A DNA stretch of 64,000 bases. It comes from Ruegeria arenilitoris. GTDB taxonomy: Bacteria; Pseudomonadota; Alphaproteobacteria; Rhodobacterales; Rhodobacteraceae. Positions 17,833 to 26,908 of the stretch are shown here, one piece after another (position 1 is the first letter of the stretch; each line of letters opens with the position of its first letter). Made by a program: the position numbers and the translations under genes. The notes beneath the pieces were generated by a model. That model did no database searches. It worked only from the letters and a program-made list of their open reading frames with translations, and was not told the origin of the DNA. The stretch is taken from the NCBI RefSeq assembly GCF_013032855.1, contig NZ_WQDA01000003.1, positions 558,001-622,000 on the forward strand. Reading direction: 5' to 3'.

Positions 17833-19142
17833 ACGAAGCAGTCAAAAACACCCTGCTTTTCGTGATTGTCGGCGGGCTGATCCTGCTGACCGGTTTCGTT
17901 CAAAGCTGGAACACGGCGATCTTGATTCTGAACATGGGTCTGATTTCCGCGATCATGGCGATCGGTGTGAACCTGCAATGGGGCTTCGCCGGACTGTTCA
18001 ATGTCGGCGTCATGGGTTTTGTTGCGCTGGGCGGACTTGCGGTTGTGCTGGTCTCTACCCCTCCGACACCCGGAGCCTGGTCCGCGGGCGGGTACGGGAT
18101 CGTGCTGGCGCTTCTGCTGGGGGCGGCGACCGTTGTCGCAGCCGTGATGGCCGCGCAAAAAATGCCCAAGGGCCGGGCACGAACGCTGGCGATCATCGCA
18201 ATCCTCGTCGTCGGGTTCTTCGTCTATCGCGCGGTGTTCGACCCGAGCATCGCTGCCGTCGAAGCCATCGACCCAGCCATTGCCGGAAATATCGGCGGGC
18301 TGAATCTTCCAGTGCTGCTTGCGTGGCCGGCGGGTGGGCTGTTGGCCGCGGGCGCTGCCTGGCTGATTGGCAAGACGGCGTTGGGTCTGCGCTCGGACTA
18401 CCTTGCGATTGCCACGCTGGGCATCGCCGAGATCATCATTGCGATCATGAAAAACGAGGACTGGCTGGCCCGAGGGGTCAAGAACGTCTACGGCATCCCC
18501 CGCCCCTCACCTATCGTGGGCTATGAGATTGACCTGCAGAGCGACCCGTCCTTCGTCGAACGTGCAGCCTCATTCGGGCTGGACCCGGTGACCGCTTCGA
18601 CCCTGTGGGTGAAACTGGGTTATGCATTCCTGTTCCTGATCGTGCTTCTCATCCTGCTCTGGATGGCTCAGATGGCGCTCAAAAGCCCGTGGGGCCGCAT
18701 GATGCGCGCGATCCGCGACAACGAGGTCGCCGCCGAAGCCATGGGTAAGGACGTCACCCGCCGTCATCTGCAGATCTTCGTTCTGGGCTCGGCCATCTGT
18801 GGCATTGCCGGGGCGATGATGACGACGCTGGACGGCCAGCTGACACCCAGCGCCTACCAACCGCTCCGGTTCACCTTCCTTGTCTGGGTGATGGTGATCG
18901 TCGGCGGTTCCGGCAACAATTTCGGCTCGGTCCTGGGGGCCTTTCTGATCTGGTTCCTGTGGGTCGAGGTCGAGCCCATCGGTCTGTGGCTTATGAACCT
19001 GATCACTTCCAGCATGCCAGATGGCAGCGCGCTTAAGGCCCACCTGATCGAAAGCACGGCACATATGCGCCTGTTCACGATGGGGCTTATCCTGCTGATT
19101 GTTCTCAGATTCAGCCCAAGGGGCCTGATCCCCGAGAAGTAG
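17829..19142 (+). CDS. livM: Branched-chain amino acid ABC transporter permease LivM
   Basis: Integral membrane permease of 437 residues, LivM family. Conserved features include LNLQWGFAGLFNVG-type stretch near the N-terminus (INVGVNLQWG-like), LGLRSDYLAIATLGIAEII, and the ATPase-contact loop SPWGRMMRAIRDNEVAAEAMGKDV. A middle region around residues 100-170 has extra hydrophobic segments compared with shorter LivM proteins. Start overlaps livH (ATGA). A strong terminator follows. Confidence 0.92.
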   Translation: MNEAVKNTLLFVIVGGLILLTGFVQSWNTAILILNMGLISAIMAIGVNLQWGFAGLFNVGVMGFVALGGLAVVLVSTPPTPGAWSAGGYGIVLALLLGAATVVAAVMAAQKMPKGRARTLAIIAILVVGFFVYRAVFDPSIAAVEAIDPAIAGNIGGLNLPVLLAWPAGGLLAAGAAWLIGKTALGLRSDYLAIATLGIAEIIIAIMKNEDWLARGVKNVYGIPRPSPIVGYEIDLQSDPSFVERAASFGLDPVTASTLWVKLGYAFLFLIVLLILLWMAQMALKSPWGRMMRAIRDNEVAAEAMGKDVTRRHLQIFVLGSAICGIAGAMMTTLDGQLTPSAYQPLRFTFLVWVMVIVGGSGNNFGSVLGAFLIWFLWVEVEPIGLWLMNLITSSMPDGSALKAHLIESTAHMRLFTMGLILLIVLRFSPRGLIPEK

Positions 19143-19168
19143 ACATCTTTCATCACGAAACCGTCAGG

Positions 19169-19195
19169 CCGCGCCATGCGAATGGCGCGGTTTCT
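19169..19195 (+). terminator. Terminator after livM
   Basis: Perfect 9-bp stem CCGCGCCAT (19169-19177) / ATGGCGCGG (19182-19190), 4-base loop GCGA, then TTTCTT. Confidence 0.8.
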
Positions 19196-19330
19196 TGATT
19201 GCGGCTTGAAAAATCAATAGACGGCTTCACACTCTATGAACCATATCGGCGCATATTGTTCGAAAGACCACTCACCTGATGCGCCGATCTTAACGAGTAA
19301 ACTCTGACCCAGAAGAAAAGTTCTTGCACC

Positions 19331-19585
19331 ATGAAGACTTCCACAAAGAAAATTGCCCTTATGGTTCCGGTCCTAGCTGTTGTGGCCGGATGTATCCCGA
19401 GCCCCCGTGAACTGGAAACCACACCCGTCCAGGTACAGACGCCCAAGGGCGTCGTGACCTGCCAACTGTATCGCCAGGATCGGGTTGTCTGGGATCGCGC
19501 GATTGATTTCCCGGCCACCAAGATGTCGGTTCCCGAAGCTGACGCCTATTGCCAGCAGGAAGGACAGCGGCGCCTCAAGCGCTGA
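19331..19585 (+). CDS. Small lipoprotein
   Basis: Protein of 84 residues with a lipoprotein signal: KK positive end, hydrophobic IALMVPVLAVVAGC and a lipobox VAGC, so lipid attachment at Cys21 is expected. The mature 64 residues contain two further Cys (VTCQLYRQD and DAYCQQEGQ) but no recognised domain. It faces the HerA-like gene tail to tail. Probably an envelope protein of unknown function. Confidence 0.75.
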   Translation: MKTSTKKIALMVPVLAVVAGCIPSPRELETTPVQVQTPKGVVTCQLYRQDRVVWDRAIDFPATKMSVPEADAYCQQEGQRRLKR

Positions 19586-19627
19586 CGCGGCACGCCCCGC
19601 CAGTTCCGGCTGGCAGGGCGATGAAAT

Positions 19628-21175
19628 TCAACGGTTGCGAAACAGCCCGCCCAGAATGCCGCGAACGATGCGGCGTCCTGTGGTTCCTTTCAGCTCTTTG
19701 ATGACTGCCTCGCTCATGGCAGAGGCAAAGCTGTCCTGCTTTCGGACCGATCGTGCAGACGATCGCCCTACTCTGCTGCCGCTGTATCTGCGCGCCGCCG
19801 AATACTCCCGCTCGGACACCGACCGGGTGTCGTCTTGCTCCTCTGGTTCGGCCTCCTCGGCCTCGGCCGCGGCCTTGGCCGCGCGGGCCTGCAGGATTTC
19901 GAATGCCGATTTGCGATCCAGAAGCGTTTCGTATTTTCCGGCCATCGGAGACGCCTCAATCACAGCCTTGCGCTCGGCGTCGGTAATCGGGCCCAGTTGT
20001 GAACCCGGCGGACGTATCAATGTCCGCTCGACCATACCCGGCGCGCCCTTCCGTTCAAGCATCGAGGTCAACGCCTCGCCCACTCCGACTTCCCGGATCG
20101 CGGTTTCCGTGTCGAAGGCCGGGTTTTCCCGATAGGTTTCCGCGGCCAGCCGCAAATTCTTGCGATCGCGCGCGGTGAAGGCGCGCAAAGCATGTTGGAC
20201 GCGGTTGCCCAACTGTCCGAGGATATCTTCGGGAATATCGGCCGGGTTCTGAGTAATGAAGTAAACCCCAACGCCCTTGGATCGGATCAATCGCGCGACC
20301 TGCTCGACCTTGTCCACCAGAACCTTGGGCGCATCGTCGAACAGCAGATGGGCTTCGTCGAAGAAAAAGACCAGCTTGGGCTTGTCGGGATCGCCGACTT
20401 CGGGAAGTTCCTCGAACAGTTCGCTCAGCAGCCACAAAAGAAACGTGGCATACAGCCCGGGCGCGCCCATCAGCTTGTCAGAAGCAAGGATGTTGACCAT
20501 CCCGTGGCCGTTTTCATCCAGGCGCATCAAATCCGACAGTTCGAGCGCGGGCTCACCGAATAGCCGTGCGCCGCCTTGGTTTTCTAACACCAGCAATCGT
20601 CGCTGTATGGCACCGATCGAAGCGGTCGAGACATTTCCGTAGCGCAGGGACAGCTGCGACCGGTTTTCACCAATCCAGACCAGAAGAGCCTGCAAGTCCT
20701 TGAGATCCAGCAGCGGCATTCCCTCTTCATCCGCAACCCGGAAGGCGATGTTCAGCACACCTTCCTGCGCTTCGCTCAGGTCCAGAAGCCGGGAAAACAG
20801 CAGCGGCCCCATCTCGGTAACCGTTGTCCGGACAGGGTGGCCCTGCTCACCAAACAGATCCCAGAACGTGACCGGGCACGCGGCATAGGAGTAATCGGCA
20901 AACCCGATACGCTGGGCACGGTCCATGAAGGCCTGATGCAACTTGTGATCGGGGCTGCCGGGACGCGTCAGTCCGGACAGGTCACCTTTGACGTCAGACA
21001 GGAAAACAGGAACGCCCTGCTGCGAGAACCCTTCGGCCAGGATTTGCAGGGTCACGGTCTTGCCCGTCCCCGTTGCACCGGCAATCAAGCCGTGCCTGTT
21101 TGAATATTTCAGCGTCAAACCCTGCGGCTGCTTGTAATCAACACCGCCACCGCCGACAAAAACGTTTTCCGTCAT
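19628..21175 (-). CDS. HerA-like ATPase (DUF853/YjgR family)
   Basis: P-loop ATPase of 515 residues, DUF853 (YjgR) family related to HerA/FtsK. Walker [12 protein letters not shown] at about 33-43; Walker [16 protein letters not shown]; sensor-like [29 protein letters not shown]. The C-terminal 80 residues are Ala/Glu- then Arg/Ser-rich, ending [16 protein letters not shown], typical of the family. ATG 21175 is chosen because GGGG lies 9 bases upstream; the longer frame would need TTG. Cellular role of YjgR proteins is not established; there is no nuclease gene (NurA) beside it, so this is not a HerA-NurA pair. Confidence 0.87.
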   Translation of the reverse strand: MTENVFVGGGGVDYKQPQGLTLKYSNRHGLIAGATGTGKTVTLQILAEGFSQQGVPVFLSDVKGDLSGLTRPGSPDHKLHQAFMDRAQRIGFADYSYAACPVTFWDLFGEQGHPVRTTVTEMGPLLFSRLLDLSEAQEGVLNIAFRVADEEGMPLLDLKDLQALLVWIGENRSQLSLRYGNVSTASIGAIQRRLLVLENQGGARLFGEPALELSDLMRLDENGHGMVNILASDKLMGAPGLYATFLLWLLSELFEELPEVGDPDKPKLVFFFDEAHLLFDDAPKVLVDKVEQVARLIRSKGVGVYFITQNPADIPEDILGQLGNRVQHALRAFTARDRKNLRLAAETYRENPAFDTETAIREVGVGEALTSMLERKGAPGMVERTLIRPPGSQLGPITDAERKAVIEASPMAGKYETLLDRKSAFEILQARAAKAAAEAEEAEPEEQDDTRSVSEREYSAARRYSGSRVGRSSARSVRKQDSFASAMSEAVIKELKGTTGRRIVRGILGGLFRNR

Positions 21176-21242
21176 ATTGATATGCCCCAAAACTTAGCGT
21201 CCCGGCACCACCATACAAACTTAACCTTTGACTGCGATAGTG

Positions 21243-21329
21243 ATTTTGCCCGCCTCGCAATTCCCTCGTGTGGTGGGCAAACTTCCTCCCTGTCGACTGG
21301 CTGTGCTTTCGGGCACAGCCCCTTTTTTT
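21243..21329 (+). ncRNA. Candidate small RNA with CU-rich linker and terminator
   Basis: No coding gene precedes this on the plus strand, yet it ends in an intrinsic terminator: stem GGCTGTGC (21299-21306) / GCACAGCC (21313-21320), then CCTTTTTTT. Upstream is a second hairpin, TTGCCCGCC (21246-21254) / GGTGGGCAA (21272-21280). Between the two is an unpaired CTTCCTCCCT, complementary to Shine-Dalgarno sequences. That layout resembles alphaproteobacterial small RNAs with anti-Shine-Dalgarno motifs. The 5' end is not defined and no clear promoter was seen. Confidence 0.55.
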
Positions 21330-21422
21330 GAAATTGCCAAGTTTCTGCTTGTGGAAACATTAAATTTCGCTGTTAGCAGTTGACCACTGGGTTCGCCTCT
21401 CGTAACGTTCGGGCATAACTAA

Positions 21423-21483
21423 GTCGGCCAGTCCGACGGGGAGATATATTGATTGAAGGGAGCCGCACGTACGGCTCCCTTTG
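21423..21483 (+). ncRNA. Second candidate small RNA / orphan terminator
   Basis: Hairpin GTCGG (21423-21427) / CCGAC (21433-21437), then a spacer GGGGAGATATATTGATTG and a 9-bp hairpin AGGGAGCCG (21457-21465) / CGGCTCCCT (21472-21480) followed by TT. No gene ends before it on this strand. It could be a short RNA or an attenuator upstream of the IalB-like gene. The remaining bases between 21176 and 21645 show no coding sequence. Confidence 0.4.
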
Positions 21484-21644
21484 TCGTTTGTACTCAAAGG
21501 CTTCCCGGCGTCACTTCAGGTGGCCTATGATGGGTCGGCGAAAATCCGTCCAATCCCGCGTGTGGCGCGCGCTTTGCAACTGACATGGCCGAGCAGGAAT
21601 GCTAGAGACGTTTGAAAAAGCTGTATCAGCACAATGAGGCACTG

Positions 21645-22256
21645 ATGATCACCAAACTTGTTCCAGCCACCCTGGTAACGGCTGCATTGCTGGGCTCAGG
21701 CGCGTTCGCCCAGGAAGCCACGACTGAAACTCAAGAACAGACCCAAGCCGGTCAGACCACGGATACCGGCTCCGACCTGGATCTGGGTCAAAGCGGCCCG
21801 CGTGCCGGCGAGCAATATGTCCGCGAGAAGTCGGGCGACTGGGAGATCTCCTGCATCAAGGCGCAATCCGGCGATGACCCCTGCGCGATGGTTCAGATTC
21901 TCAACGGTGCGCAGAATGAACCTCTGGCCGAGATTACCGTTGGCAAGCTGCCCGCCGGTGGTGCCGCCGCAGCCTGGGCAAACGTCATTGTTCCGCTGGA
22001 AACCCTGCTGCAGGCACAACTGGCCATCTCGATCGATGGCGCACCGCGCAAGCTGTACAACTATCACCATTGTGTTCCGGTCGGTTGCGTTGCCCAGCTG
22101 GGTCTGACCCAAGGCGACATTGACGCGATGAAAGCAGGAACGAAGGCTACCATTTCACTGGTGCCCGCACGCGCGCCCGATCAGGTTATCAACATGGATC
22201 TGTCGCTGAGCGGATTTACCGCTGCCTTTGACGGCCTGCAGGTCAACACCAACTGA
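21645..22256 (+). CDS. Invasion-associated locus B (IalB) family protein
   Basis: Exported protein of 203 residues from ATG 21645, which has GAGG 6 bases upstream; the longer frame would need TTG. Signal peptide MITKLVPATLVTAALLGSGAFAQ is followed by a Thr/Gln-rich linker and an IalB domain: SGDWEISCIKAQSGDDPCAMVQ, with further Cys in HHCVPVGCVAQLGL. The four Cys likely make two disulfides. IalB proteins are common in non-pathogenic alphaproteobacteria and are periplasmic proteins of unsettled function. A terminator shared with the convergent fabF-like gene follows. Confidence 0.85.
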   Translation: MITKLVPATLVTAALLGSGAFAQEATTETQEQTQAGQTTDTGSDLDLGQSGPRAGEQYVREKSGDWEISCIKAQSGDDPCAMVQILNGAQNEPLAEITVGKLPAGGAAAAWANVIVPLETLLQAQLAISIDGAPRKLYNYHHCVPVGCVAQLGLTQGDIDAMKAGTKATISLVPARAPDQVINMDLSLSGFTAAFDGLQVNTN

Positions 22257-22276
22257 TCACGCCAAAATGAATGACC

Positions 22277-22306
22277 AAAGCCGCCATCATCCGATGGCGG
22301 CTTTTT
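22277..22306. terminator. Bidirectional terminator between IalB-like and fabF-like genes
   Basis: Stem AAAGCCGCCATC (22277-22288) / GATGGCGGCTTT (22293-22304) with loop ATCC, T run on the plus strand (TTTTTT). Confidence 0.8.
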
Positions 22307-23515
22307 TCATACCTTCTTGAGGGCCAAGACCGCGTTCAGACCGCCAAACGCAAAGGCGTTGCTCAGTGCGACATTTACTTCGGCCTCGCGCGCCTCGTTT
22401 GGTACGACGTCCAAAGCGCATTCCGGGTCGGGTTCTTCATACCCGATGGTCGGAGCAATCACGCCGTCACGGACGGCCATGATACAGGCCAACAGTTCAA
22501 CCGCGCCGGTTCCGCCGATAAGGTGGCCGTGCATGGATTTGGTCGACGAGATCATCAGATCGTCGGCATGGCGTCCAAATACATCCGCGACCGCTGCGCA
22601 TTCGGTCTTGTCATTGGCGGCGGTTCCGGTGCCGTGGGCGTTGATATAGCCCACGTCACTTGCGTTCAGCCCCGCGTCCTTCAAGGCCCCGGCCATGGCG
22701 CGGGCCGCGCCCTGTTTGCTGGGCATCACGATATCCGTCGCGTCCGAAGACATCGCATAGCCCGCAACCTCACACAGGATTTCAGCGCCGCGAGCACGCG
22801 CATGTTCGTATTCCTCGAATACGAACACACCGGCGCCCTCGCCCTGAACCATGCCATTGCGATTTGCGCTGAACGGCCGGCAGGCGTCCTTCGACATAAC
22901 CCGAAGGCCTTCCCAAGCCTTGACCCCGCCAAAACACAACATGGACTCCGACCCACCGGTAATCATCGCCGGGGCGGCGCCACTGCGCACCATCTGGAAC
23001 GCCAGCGCCATCGCGTGGTTCGACGATGCACAGGCCGTCGAAACGGTAAAACTGGGGCCTTTGAGGTTGTGCTCCATCGAAATGTGGCTTGCGGCCGCGT
23101 TGTTCATCAGCTTCGGAACGACGAATGGATGGACCCGGTTCTTCCCGTCTTCGTAGACCGAGCGGTAGTTGTCATCCCAGGTCGAAACACCACCGCCGGC
23201 CGTTCCCAGAACGACCCCCGACCGAACGGCCAATTCGCCGTGAAACTCCAGCCCCGACTGGTCGATCGCCTCTTTGGCCGCAGTCAGAGTGAATTGCGTG
23301 AAACGGTCATACAGCGCCATCTGCTGACGATTGAACCGGCCCTCGGCCTCGAACCCACGGACCTGGCCGCCGATTTTGATGCTCAGTCGGTCGACGTCAC
23401 GAAATTCAAGCTCGGAAATGCCGCAACGGCCTTCGCGCATCGCTTCCAGGGTGTCGGGCACGGAATGGCCCAGCGAATTGATCGTGCCAGCGCCGGTAAT
23501 GACAACCCGTTTCAT
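22307..23515 (-). CDS. Beta-ketoacyl-ACP synthase, FabF-like
   Basis: Condensing enzyme of 402 residues. The catalytic triad is visible: Cys162 in STACASSNHAM, His294 in INAHGTGTAANDKTE and His331 in KSMHGHLIGGTGAVE. It is closer to KAS II paralogues than to the housekeeping FabF, which normally sits with fabD-fabG-acpP. It lies 9 bases after a dedicated acyl carrier protein gene and in the same direction as an lpxD-like gene, resembling clusters that make special long acyl chains for lipid A. Product chain length is unknown. Confidence 0.88.
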   Translation of the reverse strand: MKRVVITGAGTINSLGHSVPDTLEAMREGRCGISELEFRDVDRLSIKIGGQVRGFEAEGRFNRQQMALYDRFTQFTLTAAKEAIDQSGLEFHGELAVRSGVVLGTAGGGVSTWDDNYRSVYEDGKNRVHPFVVPKLMNNAAASHISMEHNLKGPSFTVSTACASSNHAMALAFQMVRSGAAPAMITGGSESMLCFGGVKAWEGLRVMSKDACRPFSANRNGMVQGEGAGVFVFEEYEHARARGAEILCEVAGYAMSSDATDIVMPSKQGAARAMAGALKDAGLNASDVGYINAHGTGTAANDKTECAAVADVFGRHADDLMISSTKSMHGHLIGGTGAVELLACIMAVRDGVIAPTIGYEEPDPECALDVVPNEAREAEVNVALSNAFAFGGLNAVLALKKV

Positions 23516-23524
23516 GACCGCGGA

Positions 23525-23782
23525 TCAGACCTTTTCCGCGACCAGTTTTTCGATCCCGGCAATGATCGCTGCAACATTCGAGATGTCGAAATCACTTGCC
23601 GTCGGTTCGTTGGCGTTGAAGGGGATCGAGATGTCGAATTCTTCCTCGATAGCAAAGATGCTTTCAACCAGGCCCATGCTATCGATTCCGAGATCTTCCA
23701 GAGAGCTTTCGGGCGTCACGTCGGACGGCTCCAGCACGGCCTGCTCTGCAATGATTGCGATGACGCGGTCGCTGATGCTCAT
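23525..23782 (-). CDS. Dedicated acyl carrier protein (AcpXL-like)
   Basis: Acyl carrier protein of 85 residues. Phosphopantetheine attaches at Ser35 in LEDLGIDSMGLVE. The stretch FAIEEEFDISIPFNANEPTASDFD differs from housekeeping AcpP and recalls the specialised AcpXL of rhizobia, which carries very-long-chain fatty acids to lipid A; this is a resemblance, not proof. It lies between the lpxD-like and fabF-like genes with spacings of 32 and 9 bases, so all three are probably one operon. Confidence 0.88.
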   Translation of the reverse strand: MSISDRVIAIIAEQAVLEPSDVTPESSLEDLGIDSMGLVESIFAIEEEFDISIPFNANEPTASDFDISNVAAIIAGIEKLVAEKV

Positions 23783-23814
23783 GTCGTTCCCCTGATTGTC
23801 GCGTTGCGGTTGAT

Positions 23815-24906
23815 TTAATCGCTCGACGAGGGTTTGAAAACCGTCTTTTTAAGCGCCTCTACGTCACGGGCCATGCGAGGAAGCCGACGCTGCGCCTTGT
23901 AGATTTCGGTGTGCGTTTCCATTTTCACGCCCGGATAGCCCATGATCACACGACCTGCCGGGACATTCGAAAGTATCTTGGTTCCGCCGCCCGCGATCAC
24001 GCCGTCACCAATGAAGATATTGTCGACGACTCCGGTCTGGCCACCCAAAACCACGTTGTTGCCGATCTCGACCGAACCGGACACGCCGGTTTGACCGCAC
24101 AGCAAACAGTCCCTGCCGACCTGGGTGTTGTGCCCGACATGAACAAGATTGTCCAACTTGGAGCCGTCTCCGATGACGGTGTTGCGGATTGTGCCGTTGT
24201 CGATGGTGCAGTTCGCGCCAACCTCGACATCATTGCCGATCTGGACCGCACCGAGCGAATGGATGCGCAACCAGCTCTGCGCCTTGGCGTCTCCGGCGTC
24301 GCCCATGGTCTTGCGCACGTTTTCCACACCAGACACCTCGGGCGTGACAAAGCTGAACCCATCCCCGCCGATCCTGGCTCCGGGTTGCGCAATAAAGCGA
24401 TCGCCGATGATGGCACGCGCGCCGATGCTGACCATCTCGCGCAACAGGCAGTTCTGGCCCAACACGGCATCCATACCAACGTGGCACTGGGCGCCGATCA
24501 CCGTTCCGGACCCGATGCGGGCCCGGGGGCCGACAACGGCCAGAGGCCCGATGGACACATCTCCGGCGATCTCGGCCGTCGGGTCCACGACCGCCGAAGG
24601 ATGGATCCCAAGTGCGACGCCCTGCCCCCGGTCCAGCATCGTGGTAATTCCGGCCATTGCCATACGGGGGCGGCCGACGAACACGGCGCCCTCCAGACCC
24701 AGTGCGCGCCAGTCGGCACCCTCCCACAGAACGGCGCAGCGCGCCTGACCCTCAGCCAGGGCCTCGGCGTATTTCGGAGCCATCGCCATAGCCAGATCGG
24801 TCGGACCAGCATCCTTGGGCTCGGCCGCCCTCAGAATCGTCAGGCTGGTGTTTCCCTCGGCCGGCGCCCCCAGAGCATCGGCGATTTGCTGTAAGGTGAA
24901 CTGCAT
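23815..24906 (-). CDS. lpxD: LpxD-like UDP-3-O-acylglucosamine N-acyltransferase
   Basis: Hexapeptide-repeat acyltransferase of 363 residues from ATG 24906 (AAGGAAG 7 bases upstream; the 38-residue longer frame lacks family similarity). The N-terminal domain (MQFTLQQIADALGAP) and long beta-helix match LpxD, which adds a 3-hydroxyacyl chain from ACP to UDP-3-O-acylglucosamine. Catalytic-His context NLVHVGHNTQVGRDC is present. LpxD is usually encoded with bamA-fabZ-lpxA; here it sits with its own ACP and ketosynthase, so it may be a second copy with a special acyl donor. Whether another lpxD exists cannot be seen. Confidence 0.85.
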   Translation of the reverse strand: MQFTLQQIADALGAPAEGNTSLTILRAAEPKDAGPTDLAMAMAPKYAEALAEGQARCAVLWEGADWRALGLEGAVFVGRPRMAMAGITTMLDRGQGVALGIHPSAVVDPTAEIAGDVSIGPLAVVGPRARIGSGTVIGAQCHVGMDAVLGQNCLLREMVSIGARAIIGDRFIAQPGARIGGDGFSFVTPEVSGVENVRKTMGDAGDAKAQSWLRIHSLGAVQIGNDVEVGANCTIDNGTIRNTVIGDGSKLDNLVHVGHNTQVGRDCLLCGQTGVSGSVEIGNNVVLGGQTGVVDNIFIGDGVIAGGGTKILSNVPAGRVIMGYPGVKMETHTEIYKAQRRLPRMARDVEALKKTVFKPSSSD

Positions 24907-24943
24907 CGCGGGCTTCCTTGTCGCAGGATTTAGCGCCCTGTGC

Positions 24944-26554
24944 TTACCCCTGAACGTTCGGCAGGGCCACCCCTGCTTTTTGCAGGGCATCCCAAATCTT
25001 CTGGTCCCGACCATAGACATCGCGCCGATACTGCACGTCGCCCTTCGGCCCGACGAATGCGGTGCGGTAAATCAGATGAACCGGAACCGGCTGTTTGAGG
25101 TCAACCTTGGTTTCACGTCCGGTACCCAGCACCCTGTGGAAAAAGGCCTCGGGATCCTCTTCCTGTTTTGCCAGCAAAGCATAGGCGAAATCAAAAGGTT
25201 GCGCCAAACGAATGCACCCGTGAGAGAAGGCGCGCACTTCGCGTGCGAACAGGCTCTTCTGCGGGGTGTCGTGCAGATAGATGTTGTACTTGTTGGGGAA
25301 CATGAACTTGACCAGCCCCAGAGCGTTGCTCTGCCCCGGAGGCTGGCGCATCGCAAACGGAAAGCTGCGAGCCGTGAACTGGTTGAAGTCCACCGCATTG
25401 CGGTTCACCTGGCGCCCGCGCCGATCGGTGATCTCAAGATGCCGGACGGCATTGGGGTTGGCCCGCAACTTCGGCAGGTATTCTTTGGTGATGATCGAGC
25501 GCGGCACATGCCAGCTGGGATTGATCACCATGTGCTCCATCACATCCGAAAACTCGGGGCTTTGACGATCGCTGGTGTTTTTGCCGATCACCGCACGTGT
25601 TTCAAATGTCACCCGACCATCGTCGACGATTTTCGCGGAAAAGTCGGCCTGATTGACCAGAACATGCCGTGCGCCCCTCTCGCGAGGGAGCCAGCGTTCA
25701 CGTTCCATCGCAACCATCACCGCCTTGAGTCGGTCAGAAGGTGACCGGTTGATTTCGGCAATCGTTCCCTGGCCGGCGACACCATCTGGTTCAAGTCCAT
25801 GGGCGCGTTGGAAGGCTTGCACCGCTGCCACCATGGAGTCGTCATATTCCGGGCTGGCCGTGGGCTTGAGGAACCCCATCGTAACCAAACGATTACGCAG
25901 TTTTATGACGCTCGGCCCCGTATCGCCGCGTTCGTATTTTCCGGTTGGAACGGTCGGCCCCCATTCACCATGTTCGTTCAGTGACTGCAGCGCCATCTTC
26001 TGCTTGAGCAGCGCCCGGTACTGGCTGGACTGCGGTGGAAGCTGCGCGAGATAAGAGCCGTCAGTGGATCTCATCATCGCCGCAAGATGTTCCGAGGCTG
26101 GCTTCTGTTCGACCGCACGCACGAGGCCGGCATCGATCTGAGCCGGGCGCAGCAGCCCGGACTGAATATCCTGCGCATAGCGGACAAACGCCTCGCTCAG
26201 CGCTGCCTCAAGCGCTCCGAGATCGCGGTTTGACCGAGCGCTTTCCATCTTCGCCATCAGGCCATCAACGTCATATCGTTCGGCCGGAAGCCCATGCATC
26301 TGAGCATGGGACAATGCTTTGATAAGTGCCGACCGACGCGCCGCGTGATCAGAGGTAGGACCGACCCAAATCGGCGCGAATTCCTGTTCTCGATAAAAGG
26401 ACGCGATTTCCGGGGTTGTCTCTGCGCTTTCCGCCACAGCCATCCGAAACGCGAAACTCTCAGCCTGGGTCGGAGCCGCCTGAACGGATGTGGCCGACAC
26501 GGCGATGCTTGCGGCAAACAGAAAAATCGTACAGGTCCGACGGACAGAATTCAT
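24944..26554 (-). CDS. L,D-transpeptidase (YcbB/LdtD-like)
   Basis: Periplasmic cell-wall cross-linking enzyme of 536 residues from ATG 26554 (AAGG 8 bases upstream). Signal peptide IFLFAASIAVSATSVQA. An N-terminal scaffold domain is followed by a peptidoglycan-binding repeat (RGDTGPSVIKLRNRLVTMGF through VAAVQAFQRAHGLEPDGVAG) and a YkuD catalytic domain with FSHGCIRLAQP, active Cys at about 447. The family makes 3-3 cross-links between peptidoglycan stems. It lies 37 bases upstream of the lpxD-like gene in the same direction and faces a MepK-like endopeptidase, the same partner as in E. coli ycbB-ycbK. Confidence 0.92.
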   Translation of the reverse strand: MNSVRRTCTIFLFAASIAVSATSVQAAPTQAESFAFRMAVAESAETTPEIASFYREQEFAPIWVGPTSDHAARRSALIKALSHAQMHGLPAERYDVDGLMAKMESARSNRDLGALEAALSEAFVRYAQDIQSGLLRPAQIDAGLVRAVEQKPASEHLAAMMRSTDGSYLAQLPPQSSQYRALLKQKMALQSLNEHGEWGPTVPTGKYERGDTGPSVIKLRNRLVTMGFLKPTASPEYDDSMVAAVQAFQRAHGLEPDGVAGQGTIAEINRSPSDRLKAVMVAMERERWLPRERGARHVLVNQADFSAKIVDDGRVTFETRAVIGKNTSDRQSPEFSDVMEHMVINPSWHVPRSIITKEYLPKLRANPNAVRHLEITDRRGRQVNRNAVDFNQFTARSFPFAMRQPPGQSNALGLVKFMFPNKYNIYLHDTPQKSLFAREVRAFSHGCIRLAQPFDFAYALLAKQEEDPEAFFHRVLGTGRETKVDLKQPVPVHLIYRTAFVGPKGDVQYRRDVYGRDQKIWDALQKAGVALPNVQG

Positions 26555-26908
26555 GGGATAGCCTTGGTTTTCAATAACTTGGAACACTAGTTTTTGCGCC
26601 CGACAATTATGTTTCACGCCTCGGGGGATTGTCCACTCACATTTCCAACAGCACATCACAGCGCTGGCCCCCTGATGCGCGATTGCATCGTCTGGAAAAA
26701 AACGAAAGGGATTCAGGTCTGTTCGCCACATTTTTTGTCACTTGCGCAGATTTTCGCCGAAAATTCCCCGTAAGAAAGCACAAGACCAAAAGATCACTTG
26801 GCGCAAGAATCCCTCTGTGGCATAAAATCCGCATCTGGGATGGGAAAGAATTAAGAAAGCGCACGTAACATCGTGTGCAGGCAGGAACTGTACGGGACGA
26901 AACACGCT
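26555..26908. other. Divergent intergenic region between L,D-transpeptidase and MepK-like gene
   Basis: Promoter region for both cell-wall genes; no coding frame with a ribosome site was accepted. It holds a dyad ATTTTCG-C-CGAAAAT (26750-26764) that could be an operator; no regulator can be named. The part nearest the MepK-like gene is AT-rich. Confidence 0.5.

Noticed and set aside
19628-21175. HerA-NurA or HerA-based defence system
   Set aside because: The ATPase is of the widespread DUF853/YjgR type and no nuclease or SIR2/DUF4297 partner is adjacent.
22271-23818. 515-codon frame antisense to fabF-like and ACP genes
   Set aside because: Covers two real genes and a terminator; composition typical of shadows.
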